Assembly (NCBI GenBank): GCA_023228145.1
Contig: JALOBU010000002.1
Location: forward strand, 124,001-188,000
Direction of reading: 5' to 3'
Origin: Bacteroidales bacterium
GTDB lineage: Bacteria; Bacteroidota; Bacteroidia; Bacteroidales; CAIWKO01
DNA: 64,000 bases
Within the stretch, counting starts at the first letter, position 1, and the number at the start of each line of letters is the position of its first letter. Of this stretch, positions 1-8,625 are shown one piece after another. Below the pieces are notes generated by a model. That model made no database searches. It was not told where the DNA came from and was given only the letters and a program-made list of their open reading frames with translations. A program made the position numbers and the translations under genes.

Positions 1-1158
1 ACACCAGGAAATTATATCGTTACATTACATACGACTATTGATACTCTTCCTTATTATCTTCAAAGCCTTACCATTAATTCTTCCAGTTGTGATGATGCTA
101 TATGGAGCGACCCTGACTATTTCTTTAATTTAAAACAAGGCTCAACGACCATATACTCGGCTCCATACATTGATAATACTGAAGCACCTGTTACTTTTTC
201 TTTTTCACCAATAGAATTAAATAATGCAACTTATACTATCGAAATAAGAGAATATGACGAAGGCATCTTAGGTGCTGATGACGTTTGCGGTGATTATAAT
301 TTTCAGGGGCATACTGCAGGCACATTCACGCTTAGTGCAAGCGGCGGTGATGGGAATTCTAACATAACTTTTACAGTAAGCCATCCGGTGTTGAATTTTG
401 ATGATGTTGATACGATAAAAGTTTTTCAACCTCCGATCATTGGGGCATATTCTTTTGTGCCTAATGATTCCGTTTGTGATAAAGATTCTATTTTTTTATC
501 GGTTTCCGCTGCATATGGCAGCTCTTATCAGTGGTATAATGATACCAATGTGATAAATGGTGCCACCGAATTATCATACTGGGCAAAAGCAAGCGGTGAC
601 TACTGGGTGGAAGTATCCAATGAAAATGGGTGCCGTACTAATTCGAACATGCAGACGCTTACATTTATTCCAAATCCTCCAAAACCTGGAACATGGGTGA
701 CAGGGAATACCCTTAACACCAACCTTGCGGGCTATGATATGCAATGGTACTATGAGGACTCGCCTATAAACGGGGCAACCGGCCTGACCTATGATTATAC
801 GGCTTCAGGCAATTATTTTGTAATGGCCACCAACTTTTTCGGCTGCGCTACATCGTCGGATACGGTTTACGTTACATATAGCTCAGGGCTTGCAGAAACA
901 AATACCCTGAACGGAATACAACTTATTCCCAACCCTACTACTGGCAAATTTATAGTGAGCTTTGATGCAAATACGGCTGACGATATTCAGATTGTTGTTA
1001 GTGATATTACTGGCAGAGTGGTTTATCAAAATATTTATTCCGGCCTTAACGGGCGTTTTTTACAGGAAATTGACCTGAGCATGGTGCAGAAAGGCATTTA
1101 TATTGTGGAAATTGTTTCAGGAAATTCAAGGACAAATAGTAAACTTATTAAGCAATAG
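1..1158 (+). CDS. T9SS-secreted Ig-like domain protein, C-terminal part
   Basis: The frame is open from base 1, so the 5' end lies outside the window; 385 residues are visible. The first 120 or so residues look like a beta-sandwich domain of the C2-like kind found in secreted Bacteroidota proteins. Next come Ig-like repeats with the pattern QWY...G-A-T...SG-x-Y. The last 75 residues form a type A T9SS sorting domain: it opens with LIPNPTTGKF, contains VVSDITGRVVY and ends in SKLIKQ. Proteins of this kind cross the outer membrane through the type IX system and are released or anchored at the surface. The substrate or catalytic function, if any, would be in the missing N-terminal part. The gene converges with the YgfK-like gene on the other strand. 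Confidence 0.85.
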   Translation, partial: TPGNYIVTLHTTIDTLPYYLQSLTINSSSCDDAIWSDPDYFFNLKQGSTTIYSAPYIDNTEAPVTFSFSPIELNNATYTIEIREYDEGILGADDVCGDYNFQGHTAGTFTLSASGGDGNSNITFTVSHPVLNFDDVDTIKVFQPPIIGAYSFVPNDSVCDKDSIFLSVSAAYGSSYQWYNDTNVINGATELSYWAKASGDYWVEVSNENGCRTNSNMQTLTFIPNPPKPGTWVTGNTLNTNLAGYDMQWYYEDSPINGATGLTYDYTASGNYFVMATNFFGCATSSDTVYVTYSSGLAETNTLNGIQLIPNPTTGKFIVSFDANTADDIQIVVSDITGRVVYQNIYSGLNGRFLQEIDLSMVQKGIYIVEIVSGNSRTNSKLIKQ

Positions 1159-1196
1159 TTTAAATAGGTTTATTTATAATCTCCCTGGCAGGTTTT

Positions 1197-4100
1197 TTAT
1201 AAAAAATTCAGGGCTTTTATTGCATTAAAAAGTACGTACATCTCTGCGGCTTCTTTAAAATGATATTTTGTAAGGTTCCTGTCAAAAAACCTGACATGTA
1301 TTAGTTCAAAACCCGGATTTAAAAAACATGCTAACACACTCTCATTTTCATAAATAAGTTTATCCCCGTCATAACTGAGTGTAGAAACAGTATTCTGCTC
1401 CTTTTTTATCAGAACGGTTTTTTTCTCCAGTTTGCTGAGGAAAAATCCTGAATTTGATTGACGGAATTTTTCAATGCTAATAAAGAACCTCGGTTTATCA
1501 GCAAACGGTTTTCCTGAAGTAGGACAAAATGTGGTGCAGTTGCCGCATTCGTTGCACAAATCGGCAATATTCAATACCTGATATGACTGGCTGATGTTCA
1601 TCTCATCATCATCTTCAAAAACAACTTCTTTATTGTTTTTCAACACGGCTTTTTGCAGCAACAACTTTTGAATCAGGGTTGTGTAAGGGAAGATAGCTCT
1701 ATTCGGGCAAACGGTAACGCAAATATTGCATAGCTCATCACAATGAAGACAGCGTGAGGCTTCAGATACTGCTTCAATTAATGTTAATCCCGGGGCAGGG
1801 GCTTGATTGATAGAAATAAAAGGTGGCTTGAAGTTTTTTGAAGGAATGTTTTTGTATTGCCTCCTTGAGCGCATTATCATCAGCTCGGTATAGGAATGTT
1901 TTTTTTCGGTTTTTTGAATAAACTGATATTTTTTTATTGCATGATTAATAATTTCCACTGCTGCCAGTCTGCCGTCAGCTATGGCTTTTATCACAGTAGA
2001 TGCCCCGCGTATGGCATCGCCGCCAATAAAAATGTTCTCATACTGGGTTTTATAACTATTATCTGAAAAACGCACAGGTTTTTCTTCAAGAAACTCAACC
2101 TCAATCTCCTGCCCCAACGCCGAAATTAACGTTTCAAACTCCATAACAAAGTCCGAATTTTCAACTTTCACGGGTTTGGCTCTCCCCGACGAATCAATTT
2201 CTCCGGGTTGCATTTTAACGCACGATAAACCCACCATTTTATTTCCCTTTGACAGTATCTGTTCCGGAAGAACATTTTCAACAATTTCAATTTTCTCTGC
2301 CAGAGCAGCTTTTATCTCTTCCTCATCGGCAGGCATGTCCTTTATGGTCCTTCTGTATATGATGGCAACTTTCCCTTTTTCACCAACTATCCTTTTGGCT
2401 GTGCGGGCTACATCAAAAGCAGTATTTCCGCCTCCAACAACTGCTACTTTATTTCCATGAATAAGGGGTTTACCCTTTTTTACTGCCGATAGAAAATCAA
2501 GGGGATCTAAAACGCCTTTTGCTTCAATATCTTTCAGCGAAAGAGACTTGGCTTTTTGAGCACCAACAGCAATAAAAATAAAATTGTTTTTTTTACGTAT
2601 TTGTTCAAAGGTACTTTTATCAACTTTTGAATTGAATATAATATGAACTCCTATGGATTTTATTCTTTCAATATCCTTGTTGATGGCTTCCTGCGTTATA
2701 CGAAAAGCCGGAATAGCATCACCTACCATGCCACCTGCAAAAGCTTTTGTTTCATATATGGTAACCTGAAACCCTTCCAAAGCGAGGTAATAACTACATG
2801 AGAGCCCTGACGGCCCTGCTCCTATAACGGCAACTTTCAAATTGTTAGCTTTCTTTTTTGTTATAGTTATTTTTGATTGTTGTTCGGTTATAAATCTTTT
2901 AATCTCACGTATCATCAGCGGGTCGTCATAGTTGATACGGGTACATTTGCCTTGGCATTCATGATCGCAAACCAAGCCACATATGGCAGGCAGCGGGTTT
3001 GTTTTAATAATCGTTTGAAGAGCCTTATCGAATCTTTGCATGGCAGAATATTGCATATACAAAGGGATGTCCTGATGAGTAGGGCATGTATGAATACATG
3101 GGGCGTTTATGCAATCAAAATAACTCAGTTTTCTGCTTGTCTTTATATTTGGTTCCCCTATAATTTCTTTGCTGTATTTTTTATCAGCAATTACTTCTTC
3201 CGCATAAACATTGAGGTTTGTCAGATTTTCAGATATATCCTTACTTATTGATTCCTTTTTAATGTTTTGTGCGTATTGAAATAAGCGCCCGTAACCTCCT
3301 GGCTTCAAAATATCAGAGCAAACAGTAATGGGAAAAATTCCGCAAGAAAGTATTTTATTGATGTTGAAACAATCGGCACCTCCCGAAAAAGAAATATGCA
3401 AACAGCCATTGAATTCATTCTGTAGCTTTTTTGCTAAATGGATAGCTAGAGGATGTAACCCCTTACCGCTCATATACATCATTTTTTCCCCGTCACTGAA
3501 GACATTTCTGTGGTTAGAGCATTCAAGGGTATTTGTAAGTTTTACCCCAAAGAATACTTTATTTTTTTGTGCTTTTTCGCTCAATGATTTGATAATTTTA
3601 ACAGCATTGGTGTATTTCAGGTCATGTTCAAAAGCAATATCAGGAATTACAGTTTTATATCCGTGCTGTATGTTTAATATTCTGCGGGCTTTGTCAGGGC
3701 CAAGCAATGTCGGGTTCAGTTTTATAAAAGTGTGCAGTTTTTTTTCTTCAATAAGATAACTCCCAATTTTTTCAATTTCTTCCCGCGGACATCCATGCAT
3801 GGTTGATAAAGTGATATTATTTGAAATCATATCGGGTATTTTTATTTCCGATATTTCCGGATATAATTCATAGATTTCATTTATAATCGCTTCTTTTCTG
3901 TCCGAGCAATCGTTCATCTTTTCGAGATACCATTGTACGTTTTTTTTAAGAATTCCCTCCATATTGTAGCCAACACTCATATTAAATATAGTCCCGGGAT
4001 TTGCGCCATACCCTAATTTATTCGATAACAGGTGAATAAATATCCAGGCCTTAAGATATTCGATATAAGATTGCTCGATCTTAAGTTCTTGCGACCATTC

Positions 4101-4424
4101 GCAGTTATAACCTTCGTCCTGCATATCAATACAAGGTTTGGAAATGTCAAGTTCATCTATGGTTTGTATGGTTTTCAGTTCTATGTACCTTGCGCCACAA
4201 AGCCAGGCAGCTATAATATTTTGAGCCATTTGAGTATGAGGCCCCGCAGCAACACCATAAGGGGTGTCAATATAATTTTGAAAAATTTCTGTTCTTAAAC
4301 TCTGATTTTGACTTGGATTAAAAAATAAATTACGTGGAATTCCCAAAAGGGTTTCCTCCGAAAAATCCGAAAATATTAATTTGTATAACCTCTTGGAATC
4401 GAAAGGGGAGAATTTATCGCTCAT
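1197..4424 (-). CDS. ygfK: YgfK-like iron-sulfur flavoprotein (putative selenate reductase family)
   Basis: A 1075-residue multidomain oxidoreductase. Residues 1 to about 400 resemble a dihydroorotate/dihydropyrimidine dehydrogenase TIM barrel. A GltD-type Fe-S segment follows, with C438, C443 and C447 in CxxxxCxxxCP and a second cluster around CGLVCDHEC. An FAD Rossmann motif VIGAGPSG starts at residue 533 and an NAD(P)H motif VVGGGNTAFD lies near 660. The C-terminus carries two ferredoxin-like cysteine clusters near 890 and 955. This order and length match YgfK (E. coli, about 1030 residues), encoded in selenium-linked and purine-catabolism clusters beside xdh, ssnA and carbamoyltransferase genes. 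The true substrate is unsettled; selenate reductase is a legacy name. A MocA-like gene starts 74 bp away on the other strand, and carbamate kinase and OTC follow, which supports a purine or nitrogen catabolic role. Confidence 0.85.
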   Translation of the reverse strand: MSDKFSPFDSKRLYKLIFSDFSEETLLGIPRNLFFNPSQNQSLRTEIFQNYIDTPYGVAAGPHTQMAQNIIAAWLCGARYIELKTIQTIDELDISKPCIDMQDEGYNCEWSQELKIEQSYIEYLKAWIFIHLLSNKLGYGANPGTIFNMSVGYNMEGILKKNVQWYLEKMNDCSDRKEAIINEIYELYPEISEIKIPDMISNNITLSTMHGCPREEIEKIGSYLIEEKKLHTFIKLNPTLLGPDKARRILNIQHGYKTVIPDIAFEHDLKYTNAVKIIKSLSEKAQKNKVFFGVKLTNTLECSNHRNVFSDGEKMMYMSGKGLHPLAIHLAKKLQNEFNGCLHISFSGGADCFNINKILSCGIFPITVCSDILKPGGYGRLFQYAQNIKKESISKDISENLTNLNVYAEEVIADKKYSKEIIGEPNIKTSRKLSYFDCINAPCIHTCPTHQDIPLYMQYSAMQRFDKALQTIIKTNPLPAICGLVCDHECQGKCTRINYDDPLMIREIKRFITEQQSKITITKKKANNLKVAVIGAGPSGLSCSYYLALEGFQVTIYETKAFAGGMVGDAIPAFRITQEAINKDIERIKSIGVHIIFNSKVDKSTFEQIRKKNNFIFIAVGAQKAKSLSLKDIEAKGVLDPLDFLSAVKKGKPLIHGNKVAVVGGGNTAFDVARTAKRIVGEKGKVAIIYRRTIKDMPADEEEIKAALAEKIEIVENVLPEQILSKGNKMVGLSCVKMQPGEIDSSGRAKPVKVENSDFVMEFETLISALGQEIEVEFLEEKPVRFSDNSYKTQYENIFIGGDAIRGASTVIKAIADGRLAAVEIINHAIKKYQFIQKTEKKHSYTELMIMRSRRQYKNIPSKNFKPPFISINQAPAPGLTLIEAVSEASRCLHCDELCNICVTVCPNRAIFPYTTLIQKLLLQKAVLKNNKEVVFEDDDEMNISQSYQVLNIADLCNECGNCTTFCPTSGKPFADKPRFFISIEKFRQSNSGFFLSKLEKKTVLIKKEQNTVSTLSYDGDKLIYENESVLACFLNPGFELIHVRFFDRNLTKYHFKEAAEMYVLFNAIKALNFL

Positions 4425-4443
4425 ACAATGATTTTAATGTTAA

Positions 4444-4451
4444 CAAATTTA
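4444..4451 (-). promoter_or_regulatory. -7 promoter element upstream of ygfK-like gene
   Basis: On the minus strand this reads TAAATTTG, matching the Bacteroidota -7 consensus TAnnTTTG, 20 bases before the start codon. No TTTG is seen at the expected -33 distance, so this is a half match in the short divergent region. Confidence 0.35.
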
Positions 4452-4497
4452 ATTATTATTGTCTTATCTTTCAGGAAAGTTATACTTGAAAAATAAG

Positions 4498-5133
4498 ATG
4501 GAAAAGAATTACAGAAATAAATGGGCAGTCATAGTACTGGCAGCAGGCTCTTCCAAACGTATGGGGTATGACAAAGCCTTGTTAAAATTTGACAAATATC
4601 AAACTTTCATAGAAAAAATTATTGCTGAGTATCTTGTAGCGGGATGTAGAAATATCATTATTGTGGCAAACGAAAACAATAATTTGCTGATAAACAGAGC
4701 TTTACAAAAAATGAACATTAAAGGTTTGCAAATAATTGTTAACTTACATCCTGAATATGAACGCTTTTATTCCATTAAACTTGCAGCTAAAGTATTTACC
4801 GGGGAATTCTGTTTTATCCAGGATTGCGACCGTCCTTTTATAAATTCATTGTTAATTATGAAAATGATTGGCTGTGATTTTAACGGGGATTACCTTATCC
4901 CTTTACATAAAGGCCAAAAAGGGCATCCTGTGCTTCTAAAAAAAACAATTACAGGGCAAATGATTAAATCAAAAGAAAATTGTAATCATTTAAAAAAATT
5001 TCTTGAAACATTTAGTGAGAATACTGTTGAAACAGGAAGTGATGCTGTAATAAAAAACATCAATAACCCGAAAGAATACAAAGAATTTGTTATTAATACT
5101 ACGAATACTCAAAAAACAAAATCTTTGCTATAA
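4498..5133 (+). CDS. MocA/MobA-like nucleotidyltransferase
   Basis: A 211-residue NTP-transferase fold protein. The nucleotide-binding signature LAAGSSKRMGYDKALLKF lies at residues 12 to 29, and a QDCDRPF acidic metal-binding motif sits mid-protein. The family makes molybdenum cofactor dinucleotides (MocA: CTP + Mo-molybdopterin to MCD; MobA: GTP to MGD). In E. coli the paralogue YgfJ is encoded beside ygfK, and here too the gene is divergent from the ygfK-like gene. Maturation of a cytosine-dinucleotide molybdoenzyme of the xanthine dehydrogenase type is therefore likely, but no such enzyme is in the window. An upstream in-frame TTG at 4459 would add 13 residues; the ATG is preferred because the conserved fold starts right after it. 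The C-terminus is shorter and less conserved. Confidence 0.7.
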   Translation: MEKNYRNKWAVIVLAAGSSKRMGYDKALLKFDKYQTFIEKIIAEYLVAGCRNIIIVANENNNLLINRALQKMNIKGLQIIVNLHPEYERFYSIKLAAKVFTGEFCFIQDCDRPFINSLLIMKMIGCDFNGDYLIPLHKGQKGHPVLLKKTITGQMIKSKENCNHLKKFLETFSENTVETGSDAVIKNINNPKEYKEFVINTTNTQKTKSLL

Positions 5134-5382
5134 GCTGAAAAAACATATAGAATATAATTGCTTGTCTTAACAAACAACATTGGCTTCCTAAAAACATCTT
5201 AATATGACTATCAGTGTCCATTTTTTATAGATTCATAATTTTTAATCAAGAAAAAATTTAATAAAAACCAGTTTTATTTGTTTATCAGAGTTTTAATATT
5301 GTTGTTAAAATTTTTTAAAAAAAAATATTTAATATTTGCATACAAAGAAATTATTTTATATATTTATGCAAAATTTTGAAAT

Positions 5383-6228
5383 ATGGAACATGAAAATAAG
5401 CCGGTAATATTGTTTCCTTATGATTTTACATCAGTTTCAGTCAACGCAAAAGATTTTTTAATTGAGTTGGCCCGTTTATTTAAATATTCTATTAAAATAT
5501 TAAACATTTTTGATGAAGGTACAAAGGAATATTTAAGGACATCACATCTTTCCAAAACAAATCTGGAAGATAAAATAAGATTTCTGGCGCAGGAATTACA
5601 CGAAAAACAAGGAATAGAGACTAGTTATTTGTTAAAAAATGTGCCTATTAAACGTATCAGGCATATTTCGGAAAAAGAGCATGTTTCATTTATGTTAATG
5701 GGGGTTAATAAACCCAAGAAAGTATCATCCGGAGTTATGAAGGTTATCACTACATCTCCGGTTCCTGTATTTGTTGTTCAATCAGATATAAAATACAAGA
5801 CCTATAAAAAAATATTTTTCCCTTTAGATGATACTGATGGTAGCAGGCAAAAAGCAACATGGGCTGTCAGGTTTGCAAAAATGACGGATGCAACTATTTA
5901 TATTTACACCATTAGCCCTGCTACATTGAGAAACAAAGAACGGGAATACAGACAATATCGTGTTATTGAAATGTGTGAAAGGTACTTTGTTAAGAATCGG
6001 ATAAAATTTGTTACAGAAACTTCACAGGGCAGTTATAAAGATTATACTGATGAAGCACTTAAATACGCAGAAAGTATTGAATCCGACTTGTTTATTGTTA
6101 TGATAAGGCCTCCTAAAATATCAAAGCCTATAAGTGAAATTGATTTTAAGCTTATTTTTAATCCTCAGAAAACCCCAATATTATGTGTTAACCAGCGTGA
6201 CCTTTTTTTAGGCGGCGGTATTGCATAA
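5383..6228 (+). CDS. tandem universal stress protein (UspA family)
   Basis: 281 residues made of two Usp-like halves, about 1-140 and 141-275, typical of Bacteroidota tandem Usp proteins. The first half opens with ILFPYDFTSVSVNA and ends with SPVPVFVVQ; the second opens with IFFPLDDTDGSRQKA and ends with TPILCVNQ, both normal Usp strand patterns. The ATP-binding glycine motif (GxxGxxxxGS) is not evident in either half, so it may be a non-ATP-binding member. Family members are soluble cytoplasmic proteins that respond to starvation or energy stress. The 249 bases upstream are very AT-rich and hold no other gene; the gene appears monocistronic, with carbamate kinase starting 89 bases downstream behind its own promoter. 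Confidence 0.8.
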   Translation: MEHENKPVILFPYDFTSVSVNAKDFLIELARLFKYSIKILNIFDEGTKEYLRTSHLSKTNLEDKIRFLAQELHEKQGIETSYLLKNVPIKRIRHISEKEHVSFMLMGVNKPKKVSSGVMKVITTSPVPVFVVQSDIKYKTYKKIFFPLDDTDGSRQKATWAVRFAKMTDATIYIYTISPATLRNKEREYRQYRVIEMCERYFVKNRIKFVTETSQGSYKDYTDEALKYAESIESDLFIVMIRPPKISKPISEIDFKLIFNPQKTPILCVNQRDLFLGGGIA

Positions 6229-6261
6229 TCATTTCTTTTATATTGAAAAGCTGCATAAATA

Positions 6262-6292
6262 GTTGATAATTCAATAATTATTTATAGATTTG
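6262..6292 (+). promoter_or_regulatory. promoter of carbamate kinase gene
   Basis: GTTG (6262-6265), a one-base variant of the -33 box TTTG, is followed after exactly 19 bases by TAGATTTG (6285-6292), a full -7 match. The start codon lies 25 bases further on. Confidence 0.55.
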
Positions 6293-6317
6293 CTTTTTTA
6301 TCCAAAAAACTATAATT

Positions 6318-7265
6318 ATGAATAAACTTGCTGTCGTAGCTTTCGGCGGAAATGCTTTGCTTCGAGGTGAGCAAAAAGGCACCATACACGAACAGGAACA
6401 GAATGCAAGGGAAACCTGCAACAATCTGATTGAGCTGATAAAGAATAAATATGACATTGTTATCACTCATGGTAACGGACCTCAAGTCGGGAATATATTA
6501 TTACAGAATATTGCAGGAGCTCGCTTGTTTGGCATACCCGAAATGCCTTTGGATATTTGTGGTGCATATTCACAGGGTTTTATTGGTTATGTTATTGAAC
6601 AACAACTTCGAAATCTTTTAGAAGAAAAAGGATTAAATAAAGATGTTATTACCATTGTTACTCAGGTATTGGTTGACAAAAATGATCCGGCTTTTAACAA
6701 CCCCACAAAACCTGTTGGCCCTTTTTATACCAAGGAAGAAGCCGACAAAATGGCCGACGAAAGCAAATCCGTTTTTGCCCAGGATCCCCGTGGCAGAGGA
6801 TGGAGAAAAGTGGTGGCTTCGCCTGTGCCGCTTCAGATTGGGAATCGTAATACCATCGAAAATATTGCCCGTAACGGACAAATAGTCATTGCTGTTGGCG
6901 GAGGTGGCATTCCCGTTTATTATAAAAAACCCAACTTTCTTGAAGGCATTGATGCTGTTATTGATAAAGACCTCGCGTCTTCACTGCTTGCATTGCAAAT
7001 ACACGCCGATGAATTTTTTATCCTTACCGATGTGCCTAAAGTTTGTATCAACTTTCACAAGCCCGGTGAAAAAAAACTGGATGTGATAACAGTGGAAGAG
7101 GCAAAACAATACCTTGCCGAAGGCCATTTTGCCGAGGGGAGCATGGCTCCTAAAATAAGAGCAGCTATCAATTTCACCGAAAATGGGAAAGGTGAAGCCA
7201 TAATTACCGAAGCTTCTCAACTCTCCAATTTAGATTGCGGAACCAAAATTGTTAAATCAAAATAG
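6318..7265 (+). CDS. arcC: carbamate kinase
   Basis: 315 residues, the usual length for carbamate kinase of the amino acid kinase superfamily. It transfers phosphate from carbamoyl phosphate to ADP, giving ATP and carbamate. Visible motifs are AFGGNALL at the N-terminus, THGNGPQVGN near residue 52, a GGGGIPVYY segment, the DKDLASSLLA motif and the C-terminal EGSMAPKIRAA. The enzyme closes fermentative routes that release carbamoyl phosphate, such as arginine deiminase, agmatine or purine/allantoin breakdown. Ornithine carbamoyltransferase is encoded 1.4 kb downstream on the same strand, so citrulline to ornithine plus ATP is a plausible pathway. No arginine deiminase gene is in the window. 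Confidence 0.95.
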   Translation: MNKLAVVAFGGNALLRGEQKGTIHEQEQNARETCNNLIELIKNKYDIVITHGNGPQVGNILLQNIAGARLFGIPEMPLDICGAYSQGFIGYVIEQQLRNLLEEKGLNKDVITIVTQVLVDKNDPAFNNPTKPVGPFYTKEEADKMADESKSVFAQDPRGRGWRKVVASPVPLQIGNRNTIENIARNGQIVIAVGGGGIPVYYKKPNFLEGIDAVIDKDLASSLLALQIHADEFFILTDVPKVCINFHKPGEKKLDVITVEEAKQYLAEGHFAEGSMAPKIRAAINFTENGKGEAIITEASQLSNLDCGTKIVKSK

Positions 7266-7272
7266 TTAAATT

Positions 7273-8082
7273 ATGCATCCATTAATTTGCCCACAGTGCC
7301 AGACTCCCCTCAAGGAAGGAGCAAAATTTTGTCATGTATGCGGATATAAGATTCCTGAACAAGAACCACCTTCACAAGATACCGCTAAAGACAAGAATAT
7401 TGACATAAAAGATTTTACAGATGTTAAACCTGCCGAGGTTTTCAATGCAGTTAAAAGCGGCAATATCTTTACAAGAGCCATCAACATTATGTTTAAGCCT
7501 AAAACAGAATGGGAAACTGTAGCTCTTGAAAAGCCTAAAGTTCCCATGCTTATTTTTGGGTATTCGCTGATTTTAGCAATTATTCCCATTACATCATTAA
7601 TTTTAGGTTATGGACTTATCGGGAGGCGTACCCACCTGAATTTCGGCTTTATTGATGAAACTATCTGGCAAAGAAGCTTTGGCACAGGTTTTCTCGAAGC
7701 ATTTGTTTTTATCCTTGCTGCTTTTACTGCAATAATTGTTGGCGCTGTTGTAATCAATGCCCTAGCACCTGCCTTTAAGACCGAAAAGAATTTTGGCCGC
7801 GCCATGCAGCTCACAACCTATTCGTTTACCCCGGTTTTTGTTGCCGGTACTTTTTTCATAGTACCTTTTCTTTCAATTATTGCACACCTTGCCGGGCTAT
7901 ACGGAATTTTTATCCTGTTGATGGGGCTGCCTGTAGTGATGAAAACGCCTAAGAACAATCAAATAGGATACTTCTTTGCCTCAATCGGAGCGCTCTATGG
8001 AATTTATTATTCCATAAAATGGATTTTCGGACTGATTTATTGGGCCGTATTTCGGGCAGCTGTCCATGGCATTAATTTTTAG
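7273..8082 (+). CDS. zinc-ribbon Yip1-domain membrane protein
   Basis: 269 residues. An N-terminal zinc ribbon (CPQCQTPL...CHVCG, Cys at about 5, 8, 18 and 21) is followed by a polar linker of about 60 residues and then a Yip1-like membrane domain with five or so hydrophobic segments between residues 95 and 265. Such proteins are common and poorly understood in Bacteroidota. It starts 7 bases after the carbamate kinase stop codon, so the two are probably cotranscribed, but nothing in its sequence ties it to carbamoyl phosphate metabolism. Confidence 0.7.
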   Translation: MHPLICPQCQTPLKEGAKFCHVCGYKIPEQEPPSQDTAKDKNIDIKDFTDVKPAEVFNAVKSGNIFTRAINIMFKPKTEWETVALEKPKVPMLIFGYSLILAIIPITSLILGYGLIGRRTHLNFGFIDETIWQRSFGTGFLEAFVFILAAFTAIIVGAVVINALAPAFKTEKNFGRAMQLTTYSFTPVFVAGTFFIVPFLSIIAHLAGLYGIFILLMGLPVVMKTPKNNQIGYFFASIGALYGIYYSIKWIFGLIYWAVFRAAVHGINF

Positions 8083-8101
8083 ATTTTACCAATTGTATTT
8101 T

Positions 8102-8557
8102 ATGAGTTTGCCTGAAATTAATGAAATTGGTGAAAAGGTTAAACATTGGCAAGCTGGCGAAACAAGGTATTTCCGAAACCTGCCTTTGAAAAACTATGTT
8201 TATTTTGTACTCGCATTGTTTGGTATGTTTACCACATGGTTGCCCTGGGCAGATGTTACTGTGGGATTTTATAATAAAGCCATGGCGGTAGGACTTTATT
8301 TTTTCCCGGGTTGGCTGGTTTTTCTTTGTTTTCTAACTGTTGCAGGCGTAAGCATATTCAATAAGCATATTAAAATCAAAGAAAAATATGCTGTTAAAGT
8401 CCCAGCCTATGCGGCAATAATTTCAACAGCACTGATAACCGTTTTTCTGATATGGAAATTATTCAATGTAAGGTACGGAATATTGTTGTGCTCTGCCGCC
8501 TCATTGGCTTTATTATTTTTTGTTTGGTATTATGATAAAAAAGAAAAACAAAGGTGA
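8102..8557 (+). CDS. small four-helix membrane protein, unrecognised
   Basis: 151 residues from the ATG at 8102. An upstream in-frame ATG at 8066 would overlap the previous gene by 17 bases and add an atypical N-terminus. About four hydrophobic segments are visible (near residues 30-50, 60-80, 98-116 and 122-140) and the C-terminus is basic (DKKEKQR). A short polar N-terminal stretch contains EIGEKVKHWQAGET. No family is recognised. It is tightly linked to the zinc-ribbon Yip1 gene and the two probably act in the membrane together, which is inference from position only. Confidence 0.5.
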   Translation: MSLPEINEIGEKVKHWQAGETRYFRNLPLKNYVYFVLALFGMFTTWLPWADVTVGFYNKAMAVGLYFFPGWLVFLCFLTVAGVSIFNKHIKIKEKYAVKVPAYAAIISTALITVFLIWKLFNVRYGILLCSAASLALLFFVWYYDKKEKQR

Positions 8558-8625
8558 AAAGAAAAGTAGCTCATCATTAAAATCAAAAAAGTAAGTATTA
8601 ATAATTAAAATAAAATGGAGGATTT

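Noticed and set aside
4459..4497. TTG start for the MocA-like protein
   Set aside because: The added residues are not typical of the family and an ATG follows just before the conserved fold.
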